NCBI GenBank assembly: GCA_033764445.1
Contig: JANRIZ010000015.1
Coordinates: 1 to 37,788, forward strand
Origin: JANRIZ01 sp033764445
GTDB taxonomy: Bacteria; Verrucomicrobiota; Verrucomicrobiia; JAWXBN01
Length of the DNA stretch: 37,788 nt
Direction: 5' to 3'
A model generated the notes under the pieces. It was not told the origin of the DNA and made no database searches. It saw only the letters and a program-made list of their open reading frames with translations. The translations under genes were made by a program, and so were the position numbers. This document shows positions 7,602 to 16,207 of this stretch, piece after piece (positions within the stretch are counted from its first letter, which is position 1; each line of letters opens with the position of its first letter).

Positions 7602-9032
7602 TTATGCGGAGGGCTTGCCGGGCAAAGACTGTACCTCAATGGTCTGGGTGGGGAAAGCAAAAGCGAGGCCCGCCGCATCAAACGCCTCCTTGATCTGGAG
7701 ATTGAGCCCGGTCAGAATCCGGCTGTATTCCCCGGCATTGGTGTACCGGGCCATCAGATAGCAGTTCAGGTCCATGCTGTAGGCGCCGAAGGTCTTGAAG
7801 ACAATGCTGTGACTGACGACCTCCGGACACTTTTCAAAAATCCCCGAGAGCAGGCCCATGGCCTCCTCGATCCGGCTGCGGGAGGCGGCATAGGTGAGAC
7901 TGACCGTTGTCTCGATCAGGGAGGCCCCGTCACGGGTCATGTTGCGGATCTGCCGGTCGGAAATGTCCTTGTTGGGCAGGATGATCATCTCTCCGGTCAG
8001 GGCCCGGATCTTGGTGCTGCGCAGGCCCATGTCCTGGACAAAGCCGTCGTACTCGCCGAATTTGATCCGGTCGCCGACCTTGTACATTTTGTCCATGAGA
8101 ATGTTGACCGAGGCAAAGACGTTGGCCAGCGTGTGCTGGGCGGCCAGGGCGATGGCCGCCCCGAAAAAGCCCAGCCCGGTGAGCATCGCCGTCACCTTGA
8201 TGCCCACGTTGTCGAGGATGACGACCAGGGCGATCAGAATGGTCACCGCCTTGAGCACCCGGGAAATGAGGTTGGTGAGGTTGGTATCCACATGGGACTG
8301 GGTGTTGCTGATCTTGTTTTTGAAGAGCAGCGCGGCGATGTCGATGAAGCGGAAAATCAGCGTCAGGATCGCCACCCCGTAGATGATCGGGAACAGCGTG
8401 TAATGGAATCTCTCCCACAGCCACCCGGGCAACTCCATGGAATCGACGGCCATGCTCAGGAAAAAGGTGACCACCAGGACTTTCAGGACCCGGGAAATGA
8501 TTTTTTTCTCAAAATGCGGGTGGTCATTTTTCATCGAGTTGCGGATGACAATGACCAGCAGGTCGATGAGTTGAAAAATCAGCACCAGCGCCGCCAGACC
8601 GTAGAGGACCGGGAACAGGGTGGAATCGACCCTCAGCCACAGCCACCCGGGCAGCCCCAGAGTGTCCACCCCCATGCTCAGAAAATAGGTGACAATGAAG
8701 ATCGAGGCGGGCAGACCGAAGGTTTTGAGAAGTGCGGGGACCAATGAACCCGGATGAAGCGTGGCCTCCTTCCGGGCCTGACGGCGCAGAAAATGAAACA
8801 CCAGCCAGGAGGTGGCCAGGCCCGCAAGCAGGAACAGGGAAAAGACAAGCCAGCGCCCGGCGTCGCTGTTGGCCCCCAGCCACTCCATGGCCGCCTGGAA
8901 CTGCACCGAGGCCGGGGCGGACCCGTCCACACCCCGGGAGATCACCGAGGGGGGGGTCACTTCCCCCGGAGGGGTGATCGTGGCAAGGGCATGGCTCATG
9001 ACGAAGGGGAACCTAAAGTATGCGGAGGGCAT
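7602..9032 (-). CDS. MscS-family mechanosensitive channel with duplicated membrane module
   Basis: Small-conductance mechanosensitive ion channel, 476 residues. An N-terminal segment and a first helix (about 61-80) are followed by two copies of the same roughly 74-residue membrane module (about 111-170 and 185-245). Both contain FLSM-x-VD, LPGWLW and TLFP. The conserved MscS core follows: pore helix with TGLGFFGAAIALAAQHTLAN (about 285-304), the beta domain (VGDRIKFGEYDGFV, ILPNK) and a C-terminal alpha/beta domain. It would release solutes during hypo-osmotic shock. Start is uncertain: ATG at 9032 or at 8999 (MSHAL); neither has a strong ribosome binding site. Confidence 0.85.
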   Translation of the reverse strand: MPSAYFRFPFVMSHALATITPPGEVTPPSVISRGVDGSAPASVQFQAAMEWLGANSDAGRWLVFSLFLLAGLATSWLVFHFLRRQARKEATLHPGSLVPALLKTFGLPASIFIVTYFLSMGVDTLGLPGWLWLRVDSTLFPVLYGLAALVLIFQLIDLLVIVIRNSMKNDHPHFEKKIISRVLKVLVVTFFLSMAVDSMELPGWLWERFHYTLFPIIYGVAILTLIFRFIDIAALLFKNKISNTQSHVDTNLTNLISRVLKAVTILIALVVILDNVGIKVTAMLTGLGFFGAAIALAAQHTLANVFASVNILMDKMYKVGDRIKFGEYDGFVQDMGLRSTKIRALTGEMIILPNKDISDRQIRNMTRDGASLIETTVSLTYAASRSRIEEAMGLLSGIFEKCPEVVSHSIVFKTFGAYSMDLNCYLMARYTNAGEYSRILTGLNLQIKEAFDAAGLAFAFPTQTIEVQSLPGKPSA

Positions 9033-9062
9033 TTCAAGTATTCCGGAGGGAAAAATTTCCCC

Positions 9063-9093
9063 TTGGCCTGGGGGCGGGCTTGCCGCTTATAAT
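9063..9093 (+). promoter_or_regulatory. Predicted promoter of yggS
   Basis: A perfect -10 hexamer TATAAT at 9088-9093 ends 8 bases before the ATG at 9102. The best -35 (TTGGCC, 9063-9068) is 19 bases away, slightly long. The expected transcription start would fall at or next to the ATG, and there is no Shine-Dalgarno. Confidence 0.6.
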
Positions 9094-9101
9094 CACGGGG
9101 C

Positions 9102-9788
9102 ATGCACGAGAACCTCTCAACACGTCTGGGCGAAATCCGTCAGCGCATCGCCGAGAGTGCCGCAAAGTCCGGACGCGAGGCGGACGCGGTGACCCTGCTG
9201 GCGGTCACCAAAAAGGTGCCGCTGGAGGTCCTGCGCGAGGCCCGTTACCTCGGGCTGCTGCTCTTTGGGGAAAACAAGGTGCAGGAAGCCAAAGTCAAAA
9301 TCCCGGAACTCCCCGCCAACCTGCGCTGGCACATGATCGGCCACCTGCAATCCAACAAGGCCCGGGATGCGGTCCATCTTTTTGACATGATCCACTCCGT
9401 CGACTCCCCCGCCCTGGCCCGGGACCTCAACAAATGGGCGGATCACTTTTCCAAAACCACCAAAATCCTCCTCGAGGTCAATGTCTCCGGAGAATCCTCC
9501 AAGTTCGGTCTCCCGCCCGAAACCCTGCCCGCCACGGCGGAAATGATCAACGCCCTCCCCCGGCTCGAATGTCACGGGTTGATGACCCTCGCACCCTATG
9601 CCGAGGACCCCGAAAAATCCCGTCCGCATTTTGCGCGGTTGCGCGAGCTGCGCGATCATCTGGAGTCCACCCTGGGCCTGAGACTGCCGGTTCTCTCGAT
9701 GGGTATGAGCGGGGATTATCAGGTCGCCATCGAGGAGGGCAGCACGTTGGTACGCATCGGCACGGCCCTCTTCGGGAAACGGCAGTAA
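9102..9788 (+). CDS. yggS: YggS/PROSC-family PLP homeostasis protein
   Basis: Pyridoxal-phosphate-binding protein that buffers free PLP and affects amino-acid and keto-acid balance; it has no known catalytic activity. 228 residues, full length. The PLP lysine is K37 (LLAVTKK), followed by the family segments FGENKVQEAKVK, WHMIGHLQSNK, LEVNVSGESSKFG, GLMTLAPY and SMGMSGDYQVAIEEGSTLVRIGTALFG. The start is fixed by the promoter just upstream and by alignment of the N terminus. The next gene encodes a GspF/PilC protein; yggS is also found next to pilus genes such as pilT in other bacteria. Confidence 0.95.
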   Translation: MHENLSTRLGEIRQRIAESAAKSGREADAVTLLAVTKKVPLEVLREARYLGLLLFGENKVQEAKVKIPELPANLRWHMIGHLQSNKARDAVHLFDMIHSVDSPALARDLNKWADHFSKTTKILLEVNVSGESSKFGLPPETLPATAEMINALPRLECHGLMTLAPYAEDPEKSRPHFARLRELRDHLESTLGLRLPVLSMGMSGDYQVAIEEGSTLVRIGTALFGKRQ

Positions 9789-9821
9789 GATCGGCCCAAA
9801 CCCAGACCAATCCCCTCCTCC

Positions 9822-10796
9822 ATGTCGTTTCTGCCCTCCTCACACACGGCCAAAAGCCATCTCTACAGCCAGATGGCCAGCATGACCGCCGCCGGACTCC
9901 CGGCCCGGACCATGATCGAGACCCTGGCGGCCAACCCGGTCTCACGGGCCTTCGGGCCACCCCTGCGGACGGCACTGGTCCGGATCACCCAGGGGGAGAG
10001 TCTGACCCTCGCACTGGGCGCCGGAAACTGGCTGCCGGATTTTGACCTGCATCTGATCGGTGCCGGGGAGCAAAGCGGAGGAATGGAGCCGGTCTTTCGA
10101 CTCCTGGCGGATTTCCATGAGTCCCAAGCTTCCATGCTCCGGACTTTTTATGCAGGTCTCGTCTATCCGACAGTCCTGATCCATGTGGGTGTCTCGATGC
10201 TCGCACTGGTCCTCGGAGTGATTGCCCAGAATGTCTGGACTGGGATTTTCACACTGATGGGGATGCTGCTGCCTCTCTACATTTTTGTGGTGATCGTGGT
10301 GTTGCTCCTGAAAAGCAGGAATTCTTTTGTGGAAAAAATTTTTGGATGTGTCCCGTTCCTCGGGCATGGAATGCGCTCACAATCACTCAGTCGTCTTTCC
10401 GCGGCCTTGGGAGGTTTGACACAGGCGGGCATTCCCCCCATTGAATCGTGGCTTCAGGCCGGAAAAGCCTGCGGGTCGGCGTCTCTGATGCATGCCTGTG
10501 AAAGGGTCCGCAATTCTGTCATCCAAGGTCATCCCCCCTCCTTCGTTCTCCCCACCCTGTCGGCGTTTCCCTCCACATTCACCAATCTTTACAGGACCGG
10601 CGAACAGTCCGGCACACTCGACGAAACCTTCATCAGGCTCCAGAAATATTATGCGGAGGAGGGCCAGCGTTCCTTGAAACAGCTCTCGATCCTGATTCCC
10701 GCCCTTGTGTACGGTCTGGTGGTCCTCGGTGTCGCCGTTCTGGTGATCTCCCTCTTTCTGGGCTACATCCGTCTCCTCAACGACCTCATGCAATAG
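9822..10796 (+). CDS. GspF/PilC-like type II secretion or pilus inner-membrane protein
   Basis: 324-residue inner-membrane platform protein of the T2SSF family. Two repeats of the T2SSF helical domain are seen (about residues 15-135 and 195-318), each with the typical MTAAGLPA or LTQAGIPPIES and GEQSGGM or GEQSGTLDETF motifs. Hydrophobic helices lie near 140-185 and 290-315. It would recruit an assembly ATPase and pseudopilins, but neither an ATPase nor a pilin gene is in the window, so it is an orphan here. It is slightly shorter than canonical PilC (about 400). It starts 33 bases after yggS, probably the same transcript. No clear ribosome binding site. Confidence 0.85.
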   Translation: MSFLPSSHTAKSHLYSQMASMTAAGLPARTMIETLAANPVSRAFGPPLRTALVRITQGESLTLALGAGNWLPDFDLHLIGAGEQSGGMEPVFRLLADFHESQASMLRTFYAGLVYPTVLIHVGVSMLALVLGVIAQNVWTGIFTLMGMLLPLYIFVVIVVLLLKSRNSFVEKIFGCVPFLGHGMRSQSLSRLSAALGGLTQAGIPPIESWLQAGKACGSASLMHACERVRNSVIQGHPPSFVLPTLSAFPSTFTNLYRTGEQSGTLDETFIRLQKYYAEEGQRSLKQLSILIPALVYGLVVLGVAVLVISLFLGYIRLLNDLMQ

Positions 10797-10830
10797 TCCC
10801 CCCACACGCAACAGGGATTCCTCTCCCCGC

Positions 10831-10857
10831 AGATGTCGCAGAGGGCCGCAGAATCAG
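10831..10857. repeat. Short CGCAGA-type repeat tract
   Basis: Three near copies of a CGCAGA word spaced 9-10 bases apart (CGCAGATGT, CGCAGAGGG, CGCAGAATC) follow the GspF gene. They look like an inverted, decayed relative of the ATCCGYG/ATCTGCGG tract at 6761-6811. No coding potential. Confidence 0.4.
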
Positions 10858-10912
10858 ACAGGGAGTCATCTGGGGGGCCTGCTGCAGCAGCCTTTCCAGG
10901 CAAAAGACCCAT

Positions 10913-10984
10913 CGCCCCGCAATCTGCACCCCCCTGTGACATCCCGATCCATCCGGGACAAGTCTGCGGGGGGCGGGCTTTTTT
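10913..10984 (+). terminator. Possible branched terminator after the GspF gene
   Basis: CGCCCCGCA (10913-10921) can pair with the TGCGG..GGCG stretch at 10965-10975. It encloses an inner hairpin TCCCG (10942-10946) / CGGGA (10954-10958), and six T residues follow (10979-10984). The outer stem needs a two-base bulge, so this is a tentative call. Confidence 0.4.
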
Positions 10985-11000
10985 CGGATGAAAGTCTGCT

Positions 11001-11028
11001 TTGACTCTGCGGCCTGTTTGGCTAATAT
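11001..11028 (+). promoter_or_regulatory. Predicted promoter of the MORN-repeat gene
   Basis: TTGACT (11001-11006, 5 of 6 consensus) is 16 bases from TAATAT (11023-11028, 4 of 6). The -10 ends 10 bases before the ATG at 11039, leaving almost no room for a 5' leader. Confidence 0.6.
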
Positions 11029-11038
11029 CCCTTGCTTC

Positions 11039-11620
11039 ATGAAATACGCCCCGTTTTCCCCGGTTCCACTCCTGCTCGGTCTGCTCATGTGCCTGGCCCA
11101 GCCGTTGGCAGCCCAGTCGGATTCCTCCCCCGCCGAAAAGGTGGCTGTGGTCCGTTACCCCGATGGCAAAGTGCGTCTGGAAGTGCCCCTGCGCCAGAAC
11201 AGCAAGGGTGAATGGGTCGAAAACGGACCGGTCCGCACCTATTTCACCGATGGGTCCTGCCGATCCGAGGTCACCTATGTCATGGGCAAACGTCACGGTC
11301 AATGGCGCCACTGGCACCCCAACGGCCAGTTGCACAAGGCGGTCAATTTTGAGAATGACACCGAAACGGGCGTCTGGAAACGCTACTATCCCTCGGGACG
11401 GGTCAAGGACATGGCCACCTTCAATTCCGACGGGAAGTACATCAATGTGGCCGCCTACTACGAGGATGGAAAACCGGCCTGCAAAGGCGTCTACAAACGG
11501 GTGATCCTGCTCAACGGCCGCCACAGCGACAGCGTCAAGCTCAAGGACACCTGGCAGTACTGGGACCCGCAGGGCCGTCCGATCAGCGAGTCCGAGTACC
11601 AGGACCAGTTCAAAAAATAA
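11039..11620 (+). CDS. Exported MORN-variant repeat protein (YwqK-like)
   Basis: 193-residue protein with a signal peptide (MKYAPF to about residue 26, ending PLAAQS). The mature part consists of MORN-variant repeats: K-GEWVENGPVRTYFTDGS, KRHGQWRHWHPNGQLHKAV, TGVWKRYYPSGRVKD and a final DTWQYWDPQGRPISE. Repeats of this kind form beta-hairpin stacks and occur in surface or periplasmic proteins and in YwqK-type immunity or antitoxin proteins. No toxin gene is adjacent, so I would not infer toxin neutralisation. ATG at 11039 is preferred over an in-frame upstream ATG (10988), because it gives a clean signal peptide and the promoter lies between the two. Confidence 0.7.
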   Translation: MKYAPFSPVPLLLGLLMCLAQPLAAQSDSSPAEKVAVVRYPDGKVRLEVPLRQNSKGEWVENGPVRTYFTDGSCRSEVTYVMGKRHGQWRHWHPNGQLHKAVNFENDTETGVWKRYYPSGRVKDMATFNSDGKYINVAAYYEDGKPACKGVYKRVILLNGRHSDSVKLKDTWQYWDPQGRPISESEYQDQFKK

Positions 11621-11668
11621 GACTTTCCTTCAGGTGGGCATGCCGTAGAGACTGCGTGGGCAACACCC

Positions 11669-13048
11669 ATGCAACCCCTTCAGGCCCCCCCTGTCACGGT
11701 CCACAACCAACCCCTGCCCGGACCGGTCCTCAAATATCTCCGGTTCCAATGCTATAACAATGCCGCCGTCAGCATCCTCGCCGGTGTCCCGATGCTGCTT
11801 TTTGCCAAACAGTTGGAGGGGTCCAACACGGTGCTGGGACTGATCGCCTCCCTGCCCCCTTTGGCGGTGATGCTCCAGATTCCGGCCGCCACACTGCTGC
11901 AATCCTACAGCTACAAAAAGGTTTTTGTGGCGGGATTTTTCCTCGCCGGGATTGCCAGTCTGTTCATCGCCGTGCTGCCCTTTCTGCCCCGGGCCATCGA
12001 CGCCCCCACACGTCTGGCCCTGCTGATTGCGGGCATCGGCACCTTCCACTCGATTCGCGCGGTCAGCAGCACGGGGGCCTGGGCCTGGATCATGCAGCTG
12101 ATGCCCGAAAGCCAGCGCGGCAAATTCCTCTCCCACGAACAGATCGTGGGCAATGCCGCGGGTCTGGTGATGATGCTGCTGGCGGCCCTGGCGCTGGAGG
12201 CCGACAGCCAAACCCACATCTACGGGTGTTTTTTTCTCTTCGCCAGCCTTCTGAGTTTCAAGTCCTGGGACACCCTCCGGTCCATCCCGGATGTGCCGGT
12301 GGATGTGACCCCCGCCTCCCCGCAACCGGTGCCATGGCTGGCCATCCTCCGGTTTCGCCCGTTCCAGAAACTGATCATTTTCAGCGCGGTTTTTTTCTTC
12401 GCCTTCTCGGCGGTCATCGTGTTCTGGATGCCCCTGATGCGGGACGAACTGCGCTGCAGCCAGTCCACGATCCTGCTGATGGTCGCCTCCTGCCAGCTGT
12501 GCGCGATCGGAACCATGAATCTTTTCAGCCACATTCTGGACCGGACCGGGAGCCGACCGGTTCTTTACTTTGCACTGACCATGGCCGTCGTGCATCTGCT
12601 GCTGTGGGGACTGGTTGCCGCCGGCACCCTTCCCTTCTACTGGCTGACCATGGCCCTGATTGCCATCACCTCGGCCCTGGCCTTCAACACATTCATGATC
12701 TCCCTGGCCCGTCTGATGATGCACACGGTTCCCCCCACCGGACGGACCCATTTTTTCGCCCTCTTCAATGTGTCCAACAACCTCATGCTCGGGTTCATGC
12801 CGGTGGTCTGGGGCATGATGCTGGATTTTATGGGGGACTGGGAAATCCAGGTTTCCATTTTTGAACTCAACCGTTTCAGTCTTCTGTATCTGATTCTGGC
12901 CGGGACCATGGTCCTGTGCCTGCTGCTGATCCGCACACTCAGGGAGCAGAATACCGCCCGGCCCGGCGAGGTTTTTGAGCATGTCCTCCTCCACATCCCC
13001 ATCCGGGCCTGGGCCCGGCTCAACAACTGGATCTACAGCCGTTTCTAG
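11669..13048 (+). CDS. Major facilitator superfamily transporter
   Basis: 459-residue integral membrane protein with about 12 predicted hydrophobic helices in two six-helix halves joined by a hydrophilic loop at about 210-230 (DVPVDVTPASPQP). The N-half pattern (PLAVMLQIPAATLLQSYSYKKVF, then ESQRGKFLSHEQIVGNAAG) matches a subgroup of MFS proteins common in plancto-verrucomicrobial genomes, often annotated only as MFS transporter. A polar C-terminal tail of about 40 residues follows the last helix. The substrate cannot be told from sequence. It starts 48 bases after the MORN gene; no ribosome binding site is evident. Confidence 0.85.
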   Translation: MQPLQAPPVTVHNQPLPGPVLKYLRFQCYNNAAVSILAGVPMLLFAKQLEGSNTVLGLIASLPPLAVMLQIPAATLLQSYSYKKVFVAGFFLAGIASLFIAVLPFLPRAIDAPTRLALLIAGIGTFHSIRAVSSTGAWAWIMQLMPESQRGKFLSHEQIVGNAAGLVMMLLAALALEADSQTHIYGCFFLFASLLSFKSWDTLRSIPDVPVDVTPASPQPVPWLAILRFRPFQKLIIFSAVFFFAFSAVIVFWMPLMRDELRCSQSTILLMVASCQLCAIGTMNLFSHILDRTGSRPVLYFALTMAVVHLLLWGLVAAGTLPFYWLTMALIAITSALAFNTFMISLARLMMHTVPPTGRTHFFALFNVSNNLMLGFMPVVWGMMLDFMGDWEIQVSIFELNRFSLLYLILAGTMVLCLLLIRTLREQNTARPGEVFEHVLLHIPIRAWARLNNWIYSRF

Positions 13049-13074
13049 GGTTTGACCGATCGGCAACTGCGTTC

Positions 13075-13103
13075 TTGCCCGTCCTTCGGGACCCGACTAC
13101 CTT
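13075..13103 (+). promoter_or_regulatory. Possible promoter of the M14 peptidase gene
   Basis: TTGCCC (13075-13080) is 17 bases from TACCTT (13098-13103), which ends 7 bases before a GTG codon at 13111. The -10 match is weak, but spacing repeats the arrangement seen at other genes in the window. Confidence 0.4.
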
Positions 13104-13110
13104 ACGGCCT

Positions 13111-14202
13111 GTGAATGTGAGTGTCCTCAACATCCTCCGTGAAGAATCCTTCGTGGGCATCCAGGCGGCGCAGAATGCGGAACAGCTCTGGATCCAGCTG
13201 GCGCATCTCGACGAGGTGCTGCGGGTGCTTTTGTGCGTCCGACGCAAATGGGGGGAGGCGGCGGCGCCACTGATGGGCGATCTGCTCCATCCGCTCATCC
13301 AAACCTACGCGACGGCGGTGGCCGTTTCCCACAACGATCCCCTGGTCTGGTCCAACCAACAGTGCGCGGTGCGTCTGCTGCGCGATCCCGGGTTCACGGG
13401 CCTCCCCGGCCAGCGTCACCGGTCGGCCCCGCAGCTGCTCGAGCAATTCCGTCTTCTCTGCTCCCAAAACCCGGAGATCACCCGGTACAGTTCCCTGGGG
13501 GCGGTTTACGTGCACCAGACCTCCGTGGACATGGCCCGGATCACGGTCTCGGAATCGTTTCCCGATGACCCGGAAAAGATCCAGATCGGAATCACCGCCG
13601 GCATCCACGGGGACGAGGCGGAGGGGGTTTATGCGCTTTACCGCTGGCTGAATCTGTGGCTTTCAAAACCGCAACTGCTCCGGTACTACACGTTCCACCT
13701 GTATCCGCTGCTCAACCCGGGCGGGTTTGAGACCTTCACCCGGCACAATCCCCACGGGGTCGATCTCAACCGCGATTTCACCGGGGCCCCCACCCAGACG
13801 GAGTCCCTGCTGCTGACCCGGGAGTTTACCGAACGCCGGTTTGACGGACTGATCTGTCTGCACAGTGATGACGACACCCAGGGCCTCTATGGGTATGCCA
13901 ACGGAACCCTGCTGAGCGAGGCCCTGGTCCGTCCGGCCCTCCGCGTGGCCTCGACACTCATCCCGATCAACATGGATGCGGTCATTGACGGGCACGAGGC
14001 CCGGGAAGGCATCATCAAGGGGAGCTTCCCGGGGGCGTTGAGTCTGGTCTCGACCCGGGCCTACGGACGGGAACCCTTTGACATCACCCTGGAGGTGCCG
14101 AACCTTTTTTCCGTGGCGTCGCGGGTTTCGGCCCATGTGCTGATGCTGCGCACGATTCTGGACGAATACCGCCAGTTTATCGCCCAGGGGGCCAATCTGT
14201 AG
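13111..14202 (+). CDS. M14-family zinc carboxypeptidase/deacylase-like protein
   Basis: Probable zinc hydrolase of 363 residues. An N-terminal region of about 110 residues has no recognised domain. The M14/AstE-type catalytic core has zinc ligands H166 and E169 (GIHGDEAEG) and H251 (CLHSDDD), the substrate-binding PHGVDLNRDF segment, and the general-base Glu E328 (ITLEVPN). No signal peptide is seen, so it should be cytoplasmic. Similar enzymes remove C-terminal residues, trim peptidoglycan peptides or cleave N-acyl amino acids; which one applies is unclear. The GTG at 13111 is chosen over an in-frame TTG (13075) because of the promoter-like sequence between them; GTG at 13117 is also possible. 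Confidence 0.75.
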   Translation: MNVSVLNILREESFVGIQAAQNAEQLWIQLAHLDEVLRVLLCVRRKWGEAAAPLMGDLLHPLIQTYATAVAVSHNDPLVWSNQQCAVRLLRDPGFTGLPGQRHRSAPQLLEQFRLLCSQNPEITRYSSLGAVYVHQTSVDMARITVSESFPDDPEKIQIGITAGIHGDEAEGVYALYRWLNLWLSKPQLLRYYTFHLYPLLNPGGFETFTRHNPHGVDLNRDFTGAPTQTESLLLTREFTERRFDGLICLHSDDDTQGLYGYANGTLLSEALVRPALRVASTLIPINMDAVIDGHEAREGIIKGSFPGALSLVSTRAYGREPFDITLEVPNLFSVASRVSAHVLMLRTILDEYRQFIAQGANL

Positions 14203-14219
14203 GAATCCAAACAATTGCC

Positions 14220-14248
14220 TTGCCTTCGGGGAGGCGCTGTCCTATTCT
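14220..14248 (+). promoter_or_regulatory. Predicted promoter of rpsA
   Basis: TTGCCT (14220-14225) and TATTCT (14243-14248) are 17 bases apart. They predict a leader of about 225 bases before the rpsA start codon. The region 14203-14482 has no credible gene. Confidence 0.5.
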
Positions 14249-14320
14249 CTCCGTTCCTTTCAGACTTGGTAAATCCCTCACGGGGTTGGTCTGCGGGAAA
14301 AACCCTTAACCAAACCTGCA

Positions 14321-14358
14321 GTACATTTGTTGCCCATGTGCATCGGCGTGAAATGTAC
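14321..14358 (+). promoter_or_regulatory. Inverted repeat in the rpsA leader
   Basis: GTACATTT (14321-14328) and AAATGTAC (14351-14358) form a perfect 8-bp stem with a 22-base loop. The stem can be extended by CAG/CTG with a small bulge. A second perfect palindrome, CACGGGCCCGTG, lies at 14405-14416. These could form an autoregulatory structure, as S1 is known to control its own synthesis in E. coli; this is inference. Confidence 0.45.
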
Positions 14359-14482
14359 GACTGTTCGATCCCAGCCTTTTTACACTCCGGCCCCTGGATG
14401 TCCCCACGGGCCCGTGCCACAAGCGCTCAGAAAAACAGACAGACTTCGTTTGGTTTGAATCAACAAGAAATCGGAGACCCCC

Positions 14483-16162
14483 ATGGTCGACATGCAAGAA
14501 CTCATCAACGCCTCGATGAAAAATTTCACCGAAGGCTCCATCGTCAAGGGACGCATCCTGGAAATCCGCGGCAAGGAAGCCCTGGTGGATATCGGGTACA
14601 AGTCCGAAGGCATCATCCCTCTCAATGAATTCGAGGAACCGGACGCGCTGAAAATCGGCGACGAGGTCGATGTCCTTCTCGAAAACCTTGAAAACGAGGA
14701 CGGCACCGTGGTGCTTTCCCGCGAAAAGGCCGCCCAGAAGCAGAACTGGGACAAGATCACGGCCACCTCCACCGAGGGCGGCACGATTCTGGGCAAGGTC
14801 AAGAGTGTTGTCAAAGGCGGGCTCATGGTCAATGTCGGCGTCGAGGCCTTCCTGCCCGGCTCCCAGATTGACATCGCCCCCCCGAAAAATCTCAGCGAAT
14901 ACGTGGGGAAAACCTTCGAGTTCAAGATCGTCAAAATCAATGAGGAACGCAAAAACATCGTCATTTCCCGCCGCGAATTGATCGAGGCGGAACGCGCGGA
15001 AAAACGCTCCTCCTTCCTCTCGAAGATGACCAAGGGCACCCGCATCAAGGGGCGTGTCAAAAACATCACGGATTTCGGTGTGTTCCTCGATCTGGATGGC
15101 ATCGACGGTCTGCTGCACATCACGGACATGAGCTGGGGCCGCATCAATCACCCCTCCGAAATGGTCAAAAACGGGGACGAGCTGGAAGTGGTCATTCTCG
15201 ATATCGACAAGGAAAAACAACGGGTTTCCCTGGGTCTCAAACAGAAGGACAACAACCCCTGGGAACGTGTGGAGGAGAAATTCCCCGTCAACACCCAGAT
15301 CTCGGGCAAGGTCGTCAGTCTCGCCCCCTACGGCGCCTTTGTCGAACTGGAGCCGGGCATCGAGGGTCTCATCCACGTGTCGGAACTTTCCTGGACCAAA
15401 CGCATCGCCCGCGCCTCGGACGTCCTGTCGGTCGGCCAGGTGGTCAAGGCGGTCGTCCTCGGGATCAACAAGGACGAGATGAAGGTCTCCCTGGGTCTGC
15501 GCCAGCTCGAGGAAAATCCGTGGGACAACATCCAGAGCCAGTTCCCGGTGGGCACCCAGGTCAAAGGCAAGGTCCGCAACATGACCAGCTACGGCGCCTT
15601 TGTGGAACTGACCGAGGGCATCGACGGCATGGTCCATGTCTCGGATCTCTCCTGGACCCGCAAAATCAATCATCCCTCCGAAATCCTCAAAAAGGGTGAT
15701 GAGGTCGAGGCGGTGGTCCTTGAAATCGACCGCCAGAACCAGCGGATCAGCCTGGGTCTCAAACAGCTCAATGACGATCCCTGGAAGAGCATCGAAACCC
15801 ACTACAAAATCGGCGACCTGGTCACCGGCAAGGTCACCAAAATCGCCTCCTTCGGCGCCTTTGTCGAACTCAATGACGGTATCGACGGCCTGGTCCACAT
15901 CAGCCAGATCAGCGAGGACCGCGTGGAAAAGGTCAAGGACATCCTCAAGATCGGCGACGATGTCAAAGCCCGCGTCATCAAGGTGGACAAGGAGGATCGC
16001 CGCATCGGTCTCTCCGTCAAGGCGGCCAACTACGACGAAACCCAGCTCGAACGCGAACGCCAGATCATGGAAAATCTCAAGCCCGGCGACGAGCTGACCT
16101 CCCTCGAACACGCCTTCGATCAGGCCGAGGAGGAATACCGTCCCGGTCAGGGCAAAAAATAA
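14483..16162 (+). CDS. rpsA: 30S ribosomal protein S1
   Basis: RNA-binding ribosomal protein that helps load mRNA onto the 30S subunit. 559 residues with six S1 (OB-fold) domains at about 17-85, 103-168, 186-256, 271-341, 358-428 and 445-512. Domains 3-6 are the most regular, each with a G-x-V segment, YGAFVEL or FGVFLDL, and the GL-HVS/HIT motif. The first two domains are more divergent, as in other S1 proteins, where they dock to the ribosome. A clear GGAGA ribosome binding site precedes ATG at 14483. It is followed by a strong terminator and stands as its own transcription unit. Confidence 0.97.
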   Translation: MVDMQELINASMKNFTEGSIVKGRILEIRGKEALVDIGYKSEGIIPLNEFEEPDALKIGDEVDVLLENLENEDGTVVLSREKAAQKQNWDKITATSTEGGTILGKVKSVVKGGLMVNVGVEAFLPGSQIDIAPPKNLSEYVGKTFEFKIVKINEERKNIVISRRELIEAERAEKRSSFLSKMTKGTRIKGRVKNITDFGVFLDLDGIDGLLHITDMSWGRINHPSEMVKNGDELEVVILDIDKEKQRVSLGLKQKDNNPWERVEEKFPVNTQISGKVVSLAPYGAFVELEPGIEGLIHVSELSWTKRIARASDVLSVGQVVKAVVLGINKDEMKVSLGLRQLEENPWDNIQSQFPVGTQVKGKVRNMTSYGAFVELTEGIDGMVHVSDLSWTRKINHPSEILKKGDEVEAVVLEIDRQNQRISLGLKQLNDDPWKSIETHYKIGDLVTGKVTKIASFGAFVELNDGIDGLVHISQISEDRVEKVKDILKIGDDVKARVIKVDKEDRRIGLSVKAANYDETQLERERQIMENLKPGDELTSLEHAFDQAEEEYRPGQGKK

Positions 16163-16207
16163 TCACCGTTTGTGCCGGACCGGTTCCCTTCCGGCAAAAA
16201 CTTCCCA

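Noticed and set aside
11039..11620. Toxin-antitoxin system based on the YwqK-like MORN protein
   Set aside because: The protein has a signal peptide and no toxin gene is adjacent; the neighbour is an MFS transporter.
14306..16111. Open frame of about 600 codons on the minus strand across rpsA
   Set aside because: Exact antisense of the six S1 domains; long antisense frames arise here from G/C-ending codons. No start signal and no recognisable protein.
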